NCBI GenBank assembly: GCA_963573305.1
Contig: OY754333.1
Location: 21,945,013-22,009,012, forward strand
Origin: Pyrrhosoma nymphula
Taxonomy: Eukaryota > Arthropoda > Insecta > Odonata > Coenagrionidae
Length of the DNA stretch: 64,000 nt
Direction of reading: 5' to 3'
A program made the translations under genes and the position numbers. Shown here one piece after another: positions 12,506 through 22,006 of this stretch. The notes under the pieces are model-generated. The model was not told the DNA's origin. It saw nothing but the letters and a program-made list of their open reading frames with translations, and did not search any database. The stretch's first letter is position 1, and each line of letters starts with the position of its first letter.

Positions 12506-12629
12506 TCTGCATCTAGGCAAGGCATGTTAGTATGTACTAGGTAACAGATAAGGATTCAAGTATTAGGAGTACTACTACTACTAAGAGCTACACTACCTAA
12601 CGACAAACCTAGATAAAAGTCTCATTGGC

Positions 12630-13819
12630 AGCTGTTATGGTATTCGTGAACGAGGTATGTTATTACCTGAACTCTACCCCATTCGGCATTCGAATCACCC
12701 GCCATGGTTAACTCCCGCTCCCAACATAAAAATGTTCCTTCACGACCGACAAAAGGCTTCTACTACTGCCGAAGAGTACCAGCAGCGATTCTTAATGTTT
12801 CTTTGCCACCATCCCGAATTCGTACCCGTGTTTACAGACGGTTCGAAGTCAGACACAGCCTGTGCCTGTGCGGTCGTATCATCCCACCATGGAGTCATGA
12901 AAGCGAAACTCAGTCCGGTGTGTAGTATATACACAGCGGAACTGTTTGCTATTAAAATGGCTCTTGATGGGATAGATGTTGATGATGGCTCCTTTGTGGT
13001 TTGCTCAGACCCCATGAGCGCCCTAAAATCCATTTCTGGCTTCTCTCCTATGCACCCTCTCGTCCAGGGTATCCACTCATCTTTGCTTTCCCTTCACAAG
13101 AAGGGAACCACCGTCTGGTTTCTTTGGGTCCCTGGACATACGGGAATTGCCGGAAATGAGAAAGCTGACTCTGCCGCAAAACACGCTCTCAATCTTGAAG
13201 ATCTTGAGTCGACGCTGGTACCTTGTGAAGACCTACGAGTTTCACTAAAGAGTGCAGTCCTTCAGCAGTGGAGGGAGTTGTGGAGAAACATCTCAAATAA
13301 TAAACTGCGCGCAGTCAAACCAGTAACGTCAGCGTGGCCAACTTCCATCAGGAGCCGCCGAGAGGAAGTCGTCATCACCCGTATGAGGATAGGGCACAGC
13401 CTTCTGACCCACTCCTTTCTCTTCACTGAAGAGAACATTCCACCCCGGTGTGATGACTGTGACTGTTCTCTCGGAATTCGGCATATCCTGACGGAGTGTG
13501 ACAGATACCGAGACGTGCGTAGCCAACTGAACATTGGGGGCGACCTAGGGTCCATTCTAGGTGACGACCCCGATGCAATTGGCCGCGTCATTTTATTTCT
13601 AAAGGAAACGGCGCTTTTTAATAAATTATGAGTAAAATTTAGCAATTTTCAATGTTTTTAACATCGGAATAATAATAGATAAGCAGAATATCTAACTTCC
13701 ATGCAACCTGCCTTCTCCGGATATTAAAAGTATATCTACAATATTGACAGTTTGAGGTGCAAAATGACCACGCCGTCGACGCACCCTAAACAACTAACAC
13801 TACTACTAGCTGTTATGGT
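12630..13819 (+). mobile_element. 5'-truncated I/R1-like LINE with 12-bp target duplication
   Basis: The direct repeat AGCTGTTATGGT occurs at 12630-12641 and at 13808-13819. Between them sit a truncated open reading frame, a 3' UTR ending GGTGCAAAATGACC..CCGTCGACGCACCC, and a short ACTACTACT tail. This is what target-primed reverse transcription leaves: a 5' truncation, a simple-repeat 3' tail and a clean duplication. The exact duplication suggests a fairly young insertion. The 3' tail is shared with the element at 54232-55115 and with the 5S-headed SINE near 45.5 kb. Confidence 0.85.
12657..13631 (+). CDS. LINE ORF2 C-terminus: RNase H plus Cys/His domain (open, 5'-truncated)
   Basis: The 324-residue open frame is the C-terminal part of a LINE polyprotein. 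The first Met is simply the first available one, because the insertion is truncated. RNase H occupies about residues 58-180. FTDGSKSD supplies the first Asp, YTAELFAI the Glu, CSDPMSAL the second Asp (followed by Pro where Ser is usual) and GNEKADSAAK the last Asp, with WVPGHTGIAGNE just before it. The tail has CDDCDC..RHILTECDRYR, a CCHC-like motif typical of I, R1 and related clades. RNase H removes template RNA during target-primed reverse transcription. No stop or frameshift breaks it, but reverse transcriptase and endonuclease are absent, so it cannot be autonomous. Confidence 0.85.
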   Translation: MLLPELYPIRHSNHPPWLTPAPNIKMFLHDRQKASTTAEEYQQRFLMFLCHHPEFVPVFTDGSKSDTACACAVVSSHHGVMKAKLSPVCSIYTAELFAIKMALDGIDVDDGSFVVCSDPMSALKSISGFSPMHPLVQGIHSSLLSLHKKGTTVWFLWVPGHTGIAGNEKADSAAKHALNLEDLESTLVPCEDLRVSLKSAVLQQWRELWRNISNNKLRAVKPVTSAWPTSIRSRREEVVITRMRIGHSLLTHSFLFTEENIPPRCDDCDCSLGIRHILTECDRYRDVRSQLNIGGDLGSILGDDPDAIGRVILFLKETALFNKL

Positions 13820-13844
13820 CCCTTATCGTTCGTGGGAAAAATTA

Positions 13845-14125
13845 CATTTTAAATCTGTCCATCTGACCATCTGACGATCCTCATAGCCTTTATGTCTTCT
13901 TCGAAATCCTGCATCCATCTTTTCCTTGGTCTTCCTCTTTTTCTCTTTCCATCCATATTTCCATGTAGAAGCTTCTTAGGCATCCTTTCTTCAATCATTC
14001 TTTCTACATGACCTAGCCAAGCTAACCGTTGTCTCTTCACAAATCTCACTATTTCTTCGCCTCTGATAATATTTTCTATTTCCCTGTTTGTTCTTATCCT
14101 CCATGTTACCTCATCTGTCACGCCG
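13845..14125 (-). pseudogene. LINE-B reverse transcriptase C-terminal fragment
   Basis: The minus-strand frame (13849-14121) reads RLAWLGHVERM, RMPKKLLHGNMDGKRKRGRP and RKRWMQDFEEDI. These are hallmark C-terminal motifs (WLGHVxRM..GxRxRGRPxxRW) of RTE/CR1-type LINEs. The fragment is open over about 90 residues but lacks everything upstream, including the polymerase catalytic motifs. It differs from LINE-A, whose equivalent end reads KRGRGRKRIGILDEI. Confidence 0.75.
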
Positions 14126-14499
14126 AAGTAAGGAGTCTTTTATCCTTCAGTATTCATGAGTACAAGGTAGGACGTTCCCGTGACGAAAATGAGTCCGTTC
14201 TGCGCATGATGTCATGCGGATGACACAAGCAAGCCTAATTGTAAGTCTATCGTGTAGTCTCCGAGTCTATAGAGACTCGCAACCTAATCCTTCCATCAGC
14301 TGGCCCCGTGAAACGGGCGTAAACTTGCTAGGAAAATTCGTATCCCTTAAGTTTCAGCTCGACTTGGCGGATATTGTCATAATGAACTTATCACTATCAA
14401 GCATATTGGTTCAAGCATTCCTTTTCTACTTAACATTCTTCCTTTATATTGGTCGTATCCTTGGGATTGCAAGCTTTAGTAGATTCATTAGAAAAGCAG
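14126..14499. other. No supported gene
   Basis: A 105-residue hydrophobic frame at 14214-14531 runs into the LINE-A fragment and resembles nothing I know. I do not call it a gene. Confidence 0.4.
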
Positions 14500-15155
14500 T
14501 GCGGGAAATACGGAATGAACATAAAGCATAAAAAAACAAAAGTAATGAGATTCTCTAGGACAAAGAGAGAGAGGATAGTGTTAAGTGTAGGAGGTCACAT
14601 ACTGGAAGAAAGTAGAACAATTTAATTACATGGGTAATACGCCAGAAGAGAACGGGCATAGTGGCAAAGACATTAGGAAGAGAATAGTGCTAGTGAAAGA
14701 AGCGTTCAGTGAAGAGGGGAGCTGTTGACGATGACCTTACGTGACGTTGCATGGGGCAGAAATGTGGACGAGAATAGGCTGCAGGCGATCGAGATTCGGG
14801 TGTGTAGGAGGATGGAGAAGGTGCGGTGGACGGTAAGGAAAGACAAGCGATGAAGTGCTTGGTATGGTGGGTGAGGAAAGGAAACTTCTCGATGAGATCA
14901 GGAAGAGGCAAGGTGAGTTGAGATGGTTGGAGGGGGTATTGAAGGACAAAGGGTTACTCTAGGCTGTGATAGAGGGGAAGTTTCTGGGTAAGCGGGGAAG
15001 GGGAAAAAAGAGAATAGGTTTTGAGAACGGAGTGCATAATGGTAGGATGTAAGCTGAGATGAGGAAAGAAATATTATCGGTGGACCCTGCACTTGTGACA
15101 GTCTAGACGAGTTTTACCAACTTCCATTTAAAACCTGCTTTAACCGGTAGATCCT
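14500..15155 (+). pseudogene. LINE-A 3' fragment, decayed
   Basis: Frame-jumping translation gives NIKHKKTKVMRFSRTKRE, VLSVGGH, then RLQAIEIRVCRRMEKVRWTV, and ends in a region matching the LINE-A tail near 27.7 kb. Several stops and small deletions are present, for example after RELLTMTL. It is the thumb and C-terminal portion of the LINE-A reverse transcriptase plus 3' UTR, orientation plus. Confidence 0.75.
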
Positions 15156-15172
15156 AATGACAATAAGTCCTA

Positions 15173-15232
15173 ACCCCCTGCCATACGCTCTTGTGGTGGC
15201 TCGCAGGGTGTTTCTTTTATGTAGACGACTCT
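15173..15232 (+). repeat. Repeat S, core only
   Basis: CCCCCTGCCATACGCTCTTG followed by TGGTGGCTCGCAGGGTGTTT and a TATGTAGACGA end. It keeps the CCTGC/GCAGG stem that all copies share. Confidence 0.55.
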
Positions 15233-16156
15233 TGAAATAATGTATGTTCATGTAGGTAACAGTTGCTATTTCCAGTAGCGCATAACAGCAATTTATTCTA
15301 AATTTGACTAATATAAGTTGATGGTAACATTTTAGGCACCCACGTTTTAATTTTTACTACACCAGCAAGTAAAAGAACTTATCTGGGTAAAAACAATCTC
15401 TCTAATTTCTCAAAATGTACGCCATGTGTGTGATTTATATAGCCACCACCACCCACCATGCACTGTGTGCACAAGTCCTGAGATGAATATATATATTGTA
15501 TTTTAAGTAAATATCAGATTAATCAATATTTTATTTTATTAACTCCCTAATTTTTTCCTGTAGTCTATGATTTTTATTACAGTTTTTTGGATTACGGGTG
15601 GGGGGCGTTAGGTTTAGGTTTGTGGAACCCCGGTGGCTCGAAAACGTTTGGGAAACACTGTCCTAAACCCTCGTTTCCTGAGGCAATTTCAGTTTATGTT
15701 AATGTAAAATTTAAGCAATGGACTGATGAAGCATCACGTCACTATCAATTGGTTACCACACCGAATGTAAGAGGAAGTGTTCAAAAAAAATTAGCACATT
15801 CACTTTCAAGAAATACTCAAACGTAAATGTCTTCAGCATATTTTAGTTTTGAAGTAAAATTGTACCAAATATAAAATACCAATTCCTTGTAATTACTGTT
15901 CACTAATTATAGCCCTAGTCAAACAAAAATATATATTCGTGATACATTGACCAATGAGTGAGTAACGGCTATTACTTCATAACCGAGAGCTATAGTATAG
16001 CTTCAGAACCGAGAGTATAACTTCATAACATAACATAATTTATCTTCTCCTGAAAAAAAAAATATTTTTTTTATAAAAAGAAGTAAAGAAAATTTAATAA
16101 AGGGCTATCTTATTTTTGCCGTGACTAATTTCTGCTCATAAGCTTTTCGTATTGTC
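15233..16156. other. AT-rich DNA, no gene
   Basis: No supported gene. A 79-residue frame at 15587-15826 has no recognisable features. Confidence 0.4.
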
Positions 16157-16650
16157 TTAAGGCCTGGTTACACGGTACATGAGAATGTACAAGAAAATGT
16201 GTGAATGTCTGAATGTCGGAATGAACGCGAAAATTCACCGTGTAACCACACCAAAATGTACGATTGTATGAATGTCTCAACAGAAAATAGAACCAGTTCT
16301 AATTTCATTCAGACAATCGTACAAGTTGACCTCATTACAGAGACAACTGGTGGCAGACGACGCAAATGACACATTCACATTTACACAAGCCAATTGAAAA
16401 CTGAATGTGTCGTTTCCATGGCAAAAAAATTGGTTTAAATAACGCGCCTACGGTTTAAAATGAGGAAAAACAAACGAAAACGCATAATGCGCATCAGAAA
16501 ATGTACGAAAATCTGTCCGAAAAAATGTACTGTGTAGCCACCTATTCATTGATCTTGTCCATGAGAATGTACAAGAATCTGTACATGAAACCATTCACAC
16601 AAATGTACAGAAACTTGTACATTCTCATGTACCGTGTAACCAGGGCTTTA
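16157..16650. mobile_element. MITE M5, TTA target duplication
   Basis: TTA (16157-16159) precedes AGGCCTGGTTACACGGTACA and TTA (16648-16650) follows the inverted copy, whose reverse complement starts AGCCCTGGTTACACGGTACA. The terminal repeat is about 33 bp and extends through TGAGAATGTACAAG. The 488-bp interior is full of ATGTACNAAAA motifs and has no coding frame. The 3-bp TTA target duplication is the PIF/Harbinger signature. Confidence 0.85.
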
Positions 16651-18290
16651 GAATTACATTGTCCGAGATGACCCAAGTCCGCATTACCTATATCGAGACT
16701 TCACTGTCCTTCCGATAGTTCTCCCCTGTACAGCAATCCTTCTCCTTTATTCCGCTAACCTTTGCGTGTCTCTTTCTCCTGTCTGTGGTGGCCAGGATCA
16801 AATTCGCGAGGACGCCACATCTCAAGGGTGTGGACCCTTCCACGCTGACTGAGCTCCATCCCAGGAGCGGTCCATCTCTCCTCGACTCGAGTGACATCAC
16901 CAAGGAGAACAAGGATCATCTTCTACCAATCATCGTCACCATTCTACTCGCGGCCCCCCCGTATCGACCGTGACATCCCTCACACAAGGGGTCGGGGAGA
17001 GGGGCAAGGAAGGGGGAACTTTGCCCCCGATATTCAGCTGGTCTCGGAATAGCCCAAATCGGAACTGTGAGTATTGCTCTTCAAATGCAACTCCACTTCT
17101 TAACAATCGATATTATTATGCCGCTTTTGCAGTCGTTGTCCTGCAATCGCCAATTCGAGTAATCGTTCTTGATTTTCATCCGAATTATATTAAAAACCCA
17201 CACAGCTGATAGGAGGACTTGTTTGGTAGCCTTTGGGGACTCGGAGGCTACTTGCTAGCCTCATGTTACATGAAAAATCGTCGTATTATATTTAATTGTT
17301 ACAGTTGTAACACTTCCCTCTGAGTCCCCGGCAAGCATCAGATTTCATTACCGTAATAATGGCCGGAGATGGAGTATTATTACTATAGATAATACAGTTA
17401 TAAGTTGACCCTATGGTCTGGTGGTAACTTAAAAGTACATATGAAGGTTTTACATAATAAATATTCATAAAAAAATAATACGAATACATGTCATGGATAA
17501 GTCTTTTTGCGAAGCACCTGACATTATTAGGGAATGGATTTAAAACATTTCCACCTAAGCGATTCCACCGCTCTGTTCAAAAATGAGAATTTCCCCCAGT
17601 TAGTTCCCTGTTTGGGGGGGCACAATTTCAACCCATAGTCCTTCCTAGAGAAGTAAGCCGGATATCTTAGCCTCCCTGTGATATCCGCCCAGGCAGTTTC
17701 CTTAACATATGCTTTATATATGGCCTTCAACCGCGAGATATTCCTCCTCTCTCTCTCAGGGGTATAATGGGATTAGACCAAATAAAGAAGAAAGTGCAGA
17801 AGATGAATCACCAGAGTGCACTGGAAAAAAAAGAATTCTTAAATTAAGAGAAAAATATTATTACAGCTAACATCTGAGACGATATTCTAGATTTGAGAGG
17901 ATTTTCTTACCTGAGTGAGTCGGAACTTATGCCATCTAGCGGTCGCGGCCTGAAACTTGCAGGATTTAAGAAAATATTCTCAATGGTAGAATATTTTAGT
18001 AATCACGTAAAACGTGTGTTAATTGGAAAAAATCTTGTTTATTCTCATTAATATTGACTTTATATTCATCCTGTGTGGCAACATAGGTTTCCATTAATTA
18101 ATTTTTGAAAACTGTTCTCGTGATTCGAGGGGATTTCCTAAAACAATCACGGCATTGAAATTTAAAAATTAGTTCTCAAAGTTACTTTGACGCACGGGTA
18201 TGGCCAGATATATGAGACTTTTTTGAAGCTTGAATTTCAGTTGTGAGTTATACATGTCATAATTATATATATATATATATTTATATATAT
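16651..18290. other. Mostly unrecognised; GC-richer patch 16780-17070
   Basis: The patch has a pyrimidine tract and AG at about 16764-16795, then an open frame to 16973 and a GTGAGT near 17067. The frame stops before that donor, so an internal exon is not supported. The rest is AT-rich, with a short (AT)n at 18264-18287. Confidence 0.35.
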
Positions 18291-18670
18291 AACCATTCAT
18301 TCATTCACTCAAACCGCTCACAGGCAAATAATAAATATTTCGTTCAAACAGGTGGTGAAAGACTCTCGGCGACTTTTACGGACTAATCTTGGGGGTGTTT
18401 GATTCATATAAACCCCCCGCCGATTCCAGTGTTTCTTAAGTAGTCTAGATAGCTTAGTGGTCAGAGCAGCCGGCGCGAAATCGGAAGGTCCGTGGTTCAA
18501 TTCCCGGTCTAGACGAATTTTTTTCACTTGGAATCGGCCATCATTCCATCTTCACTTCACCATTGTGTCATCACATTTTATGTGTTTCCTATACTCTTTC
18601 TTTCACCACCTGTTTGAACGAAATATTTATTATTTACGCCTGTGAGCGGTTTGAGTGAATGAATGAATGG
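18291..18670 (+). repeat. tRNA-like SINE unit, copy 1, flanked by 70-bp inverted arms
   Basis: The unit from about 18364 has four parts: a leader hairpin (GGGGGTGTTT..AAACCCCCC), a stem strand GCCGATTCCAGTG, a 72-nt tRNA-like segment (18443-18514) and the matching strand CACTTGGAATCGGC. A 3' region of about 120 bp follows. Copy 1 is also bracketed by long inverted arms, CCATTCATTCATTCACTCAA.. at 18291-18362 against 18598-18670. Copy 2 lies at 18847-19118. Confidence 0.7.
18443..18514 (+). repeat. tRNA-like cloverleaf segment in SINE copy 1
   Basis: The acceptor halves GTCTAGA and TCTAGAC pair perfectly over 7 bp. Box A-like TAGCTTAGTGGTCAGAGC and box B GTGGTTCAATTCC are present, as expected of an internal RNA polymerase III promoter. 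The anticodon loop CGCGAAA lacks U33, and the T stem has two mismatches. It therefore reads as a tRNA-derived promoter head and not a working tRNA. Confidence 0.65.
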
Positions 18671-18842
18671 TTGTATGGCCGGAATGGCTCATTTCTACTT
18701 CTTGGGCTCTGCGTGCCCCGAAACGCCTGTTCTGTATCTTTACCACTGTCTGTGTGCCTGATTCAAACTTTGCTTTCCTCTTCTGTGTACGTAATTTCTT
18801 ACGTAATTTCTTCTCTGCCGGTGAGTGAAAATGTCCAGCGCC
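18671..18842. other. Spacer between the two SINE units
   Basis: About 170 bp of unrelated sequence between the inverted arm of copy 1 and the start of copy 2. Confidence 0.4.
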
Positions 18843-18846
18843 ATCT

Positions 18847-19118
18847 CTCGGCGACTTTTACGGACTAATCTTGGGGGTGTTTGATTCATATAAACCCCCC
18901 GCCGATTCCAGTGTTCCTTTAGTAGTCTAGATAGCTTAGTGGTCAGAGCAGCCGGCGCGAAATCGGAAGGTCCGTGGTTCAATTCCCGGTCTAGACGAAT
19001 TTTTTTCACTTGGAATCGGCCATCATTCCATCTTCACATCACCATTGTGTCATCACATTTTATGTTTTTCCTATACTCTTTCTTTCACCACCTGTTTGAA
19101 CGAAATATTTATTATATA
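18847..19118 (+). repeat. tRNA-like SINE unit, copy 2
   Basis: Nearly identical to copy 1 from TCTCGGCGACTTTTACGGAC to CGAAATATTTATTAT, with a few substitutions (for example CTTTAG for CTTAAG before the tRNA-like part). The tRNA-like segment is at 18925-18996. The left inverted arm of copy 1 is missing, and the right end passes straight into (TA)n. Confidence 0.7.
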
Positions 19119-19136
19119 TATATATATATAATATTA

Positions 19137-19231
<95 letters not shown>

Positions 19232-19259
19232 TTCCAGGAGAATCACTCGGGTGATAAAT
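19119..19259. repeat. (TA)n microsatellite
   Basis: Long alternating TA run, about 19113-19228, with a small interruption. Further (TA)n runs occur at about 19385-19440 and 19804-19836. Frames reading IYIYIY through these are artefacts. Confidence 0.9.
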
Positions 19260-19382
19260 ATACAGTATGCCAAGAGGGTGGCCGATAAAAAATATAAACA
19301 CGGAAAAAAGAACACTTACATTTTATCTGTAAGTGTTCTTTTTTCCGTGTTTATATTTTTTATCGGCCACCCTCTTGGCATA

Positions 19383-19388
<6 letters not shown>
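19260..19388. repeat. Perfect palindrome, 61-bp arms
   Basis: The arm 19260-19320 starts ATACAGTATGCCAAGAGGGT and is matched base for base by 19328-19388. The spacer is TTTTATC. Both outer sides pass into TA-rich sequence. Confidence 0.85.
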
Positions 19389-19440
<52 letters not shown>

Positions 19441-19442
<2 letters not shown>

Positions 19443-19799
19443 TTTTATGTGTTTTCATTTTAGTCACACTTGTGACAAAGTTTTTATATATTTGTGTTCA
19501 CGCTCGTGAAAGATTCCAAATATTCCATATATATATACATAATATTTGGAATCTTTCACGAGCGTGAACACAAATATATAAAAACTTTGTCACAAGTGTG
19601 ACTAAAATGAAAACACATAAAAAGACACTCACACGGGTTGTAGATTTTTCGGTGGATCGCCGCCACCTTCTTCAGCGAAAGGTATAGGAAGAATGAATCA
19701 TTCTTCCTATACCTTTCGCTGAAGAAAATCTACCAGAAAAATCTACAACCCGTGTGAGTGTCTTTTTATGTGTTTTCATTTTAGTCACACTTGTGACAA

Positions 19800-19806
<7 letters not shown>
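19441..19806. repeat. Chained palindromes A-A'-B-B'-A''
   Basis: Block A (19441-19526, TCTTTTTATGTGTTTTCATT..) is inverted at 19541-19623. Block B (19625-19697, CACTCACACGGGTTGTAGAT..) is inverted at 19698-19760. A third, partial A follows at 19761-19806. The B arms differ only where B carries GGTGGATCGCCGCCACC and B' carries a shorter segment. The arrangement is that of repeated foldback, with (TA)n at the outer edges. Confidence 0.8.
19640..19675 (-). ncRNA. Hammerhead-like motif in palindrome arm B
   Basis: The minus strand reads CTGAAGA-A-GGTGG-loop-CCACC-GAAA-AATC. The catalytic-core strings and a 5-bp stem II are present. Stem III would be a single A-U pair and stem I is poor, so activity is uncertain. 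The motif is missing from the partner arm. Confidence 0.35.
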
Positions 19807-19836
<30 letters not shown>

Positions 19837-19841
<5 letters not shown>

Positions 19842-20066
19842 TGAGGTGTATATATTATATAAGTTGAATAATACGGTTTGGTTGGTAGTTGACATTGAGA
19901 ATCGGCAGTGTGAATCAATATGTTGTATGGTAACAATGTTGGCAAGCTGTAGTGCTTATTTTACCATAAAGTAAGAGGATAAAATATTTAAAATGGCAAG
20001 AAAATATTCGTAATGTCAGAATAAATGATACTTATCTCCCAAGAGTGTATTCTTAATGTAAGAATA
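19837..20066. other. Spacer, no feature
   Basis: AT-rich DNA ahead of the hAT element. Nothing further seen. Confidence 0.4.
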
Positions 20067-20527
20067 CAGGATCGTAGAGGTGAGCGGAACTGCGATATTC
20101 CAATCAATTCCTTACCTGTGACTGCTACTCGTCAGTATCTGTGATTCTTAACTGTGTTTGCGATCGCGGGTAAGAATCACAGATGAAAATACGCCGCCGT
20201 TTGATATTAGCGGCGCTGTGGATCCCGATTACAGGCTCGAAATGTCCATTTGCGTACTTTTGCTTTTGTACATACGCTGACTTTTTGACAAATAAACCTC
20301 GGAGATTAATGTCCATAAAACCAACGAAAGAATGCGCGCGTTAAACATTTTCCTGGTCATATTTTTCATTCGATGTCAATTTATCTTCCAAAGAAATTAC
20401 GCATTTATGCGTTTGTTAAACTTTTGATATTGCACTGGAATTTAACAGGGATTTGAACAGGAATTTAACAGGGATATCTTGAAAATATTTTTGAATGTTT
20501 CTCGACTAACACTATTTATTTTTTTGC

Positions 20528-20800
20528 CCTAAATAACATAGAGACTTTCTTCAATAATTGGAGAAAATAATAACACAAAGGCTTTCTTAAATAATTGCAT
20601 TACATAGCATAAACTTGCTTGAAGAATTTCAATAAATAACATTAAGACTTGCTTAGAGAATTGCATAAAATAGCATAAATAATTGCACTAAATAACATAA
20701 AAAATTGCTTAATGAATTGCTCTAAATAAGATATTAAAAAACTTGCTTAAATAATAGCATGAAATAACATAGACTTAAAAAATAACATTTACAAAAATAA
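20528..20800. repeat. Decayed tandem array of 40-45 bp units
   Basis: About seven or eight imperfect units of the form AAATAACATAAACTTGCTTA..AATTGCA, with anchors AATAACAT or ATAGCATAA and TTGCTTAAATAATTGC. It lies wholly inside the hAT element. Confidence 0.5.
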
Positions 20801-21239
20801 TATTTTCCCTTTAGCAAAATCGATAAATACGATTAGGATCTAGATATGCTATATCACTATAGTGATGGCGTTATATATACATGAACAAACAGCAAAATCC
20901 TCTCTTTGATTCATGTTTTCTCTTCAGGCTTTAATTTTTTCCATGTATAGGTTTGTACTTCAAATTTGAATTTAAGAACAATTTACGTTCAGCTTATCGT
21001 CACCTAAGCACGTGTGCTACGCGGGATACTCGTTCAATACCTTGGATTTAACATTAATGCGGAAAGTACAAAAAAGCAACCCAGTTAAATAACAAATTGT
21101 GCAAATATCAACCATTTTTGTACCAATGTAAAAACTAAAAGAAGTCAGATAAGCCAGTATACATTTCAGATGGCATAAACGTGCGACCATAGTTTTCAAA
21201 AATGCTATCACAAATATTCTCACTTTTAAGCTTTTATTG

Positions 21240-21434
21240 TTATAAAGACTCGAACATGGCAGGATGAGGCTTGACGAAGACAGCAGGGTCACAGTTGAAT
21301 GTTTTGAAATCATGTTTTTTCAAGTTCGTTGTCGACGTCTTGTACGAAAGTTTACGTAAGTTGCAAGACACAATTTCTCCATTTAACACTGAGAAAAAGT
21401 TCCAAATTTCGCTAAATTTTCTTTCTTTCTCCAT
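21240..21434 (-). pseudogene. hAT transposase N-terminal BED zinc-finger remnant
   Basis: The 64-residue frame starts at a Met and reads KFSEIWNFFSVLNGEIVSCN, then LRKLSYKTSTTNLKKH. This matches the BED finger pattern (SxxWxxF..A/S-CxxC..T..TTNLKKH) found at the N-terminus of many hAT transposases, where it binds terminal repeats. The second cysteine is replaced by Arg, so zinc binding would fail. The similarity ends after NLKKHDFKTF. Position and strand fit the enclosing hAT element, whose 5' end would be at 21700. Confidence 0.6.
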
Positions 21435-21708
21435 TTGGAATAGACCTCACCGCCAAATCGCACGGATCACGCAGAGAAGTCAGAGAAGCGCACGCTTATG
21501 CTACCAACTGCTACCGTGGCTTCGTCGATCACGTTCAATCACAGTTAATTCGCAGTAGCAGGGTAGGATTGTAGCAGTATTGGAGTCGGTAGCAGTGTGA
21601 TCACAATCACAGTGATTTCGGATATTAAGTCACAGGTTGTGATTGCTACTTTTCAGTATCAGTGATTCAATCACAGTTAGCGATATATCGCTCATCACTA
21701 CAGGATCG

Positions 21709-22006
21709 TATTCGATGTTAAGAGAATACTCTTAATTTAAGAATATTTTTCTTGTTGCTGCTACTCTAGTGGGATCTCCTCTTAAATTATGAAAATATTC
21801 TGGGCACCTATTTTAGTGGGACCTACTCTTAAATCAAGTGGGTGCCTCTCGATTTAAGAAAATCTTTTTTTAAGTGTGTAAGGGAACCAGCATTAGATAT
21901 TAGAAGATGGAGGGCTGCAGTCAACCAATCTAACGATTGAAGGACCAATGATGATGCGCAGTGATCCTTGGTAAGATTGGCTCAGGATGACCCAGTTATT
22001 TGGGAG
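21709..22006. other. Spacer, no gene
   Basis: AT-rich DNA with several TCTTAAATTAAGAATATT-like pieces. These echo sequence at 20045-20065 and 17830-17870. Confidence 0.4.

Larger units (their letters stand above)
20067..21708 (-). mobile_element. hAT element with 8-bp target duplication
   Basis: CAGGATCG occurs at 20067-20074 and at 21701-21708. The element between them starts TAGAGGTGAGCGGAACTGCG and its reversed right end starts TAGTGATGAGCGATATATCG. Short imperfect TIRs with an 8-bp duplication define hAT transposons. It holds a BED zinc-finger remnant near its right end (minus strand), a decayed short tandem array at 20528-20800 and a 13-bp hairpin (TCTGTGATTCTTA, 20138-20183). At 1.63 kb it is shorter than a complete hAT and no catalytic or dimerisation domain was recognised. 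Confidence 0.8.

Noticed and set aside
12740..13645. Antisense frames of 97, 127 and 65 residues
   Set aside because: They are shadows of the RNase H frame on the plus strand and have no domain of their own.
18443..18514. Functional tRNA gene
   Set aside because: Acceptor and boxes A and B are good, but U33 is missing, the T stem has two mismatches and the segment is repeated inside a longer dispersed unit. It is a tRNA-derived repeat.
18939..19463. 174-residue open frame rich in IYIYIY
   Set aside because: It is a translation of the SINE unit followed by (TA)n microsatellite and a palindrome arm; no gene is implied.
19260..19806. CRISPR-like array
   Set aside because: The repeats are inverted, long and contiguous, without unique spacers of regular length.
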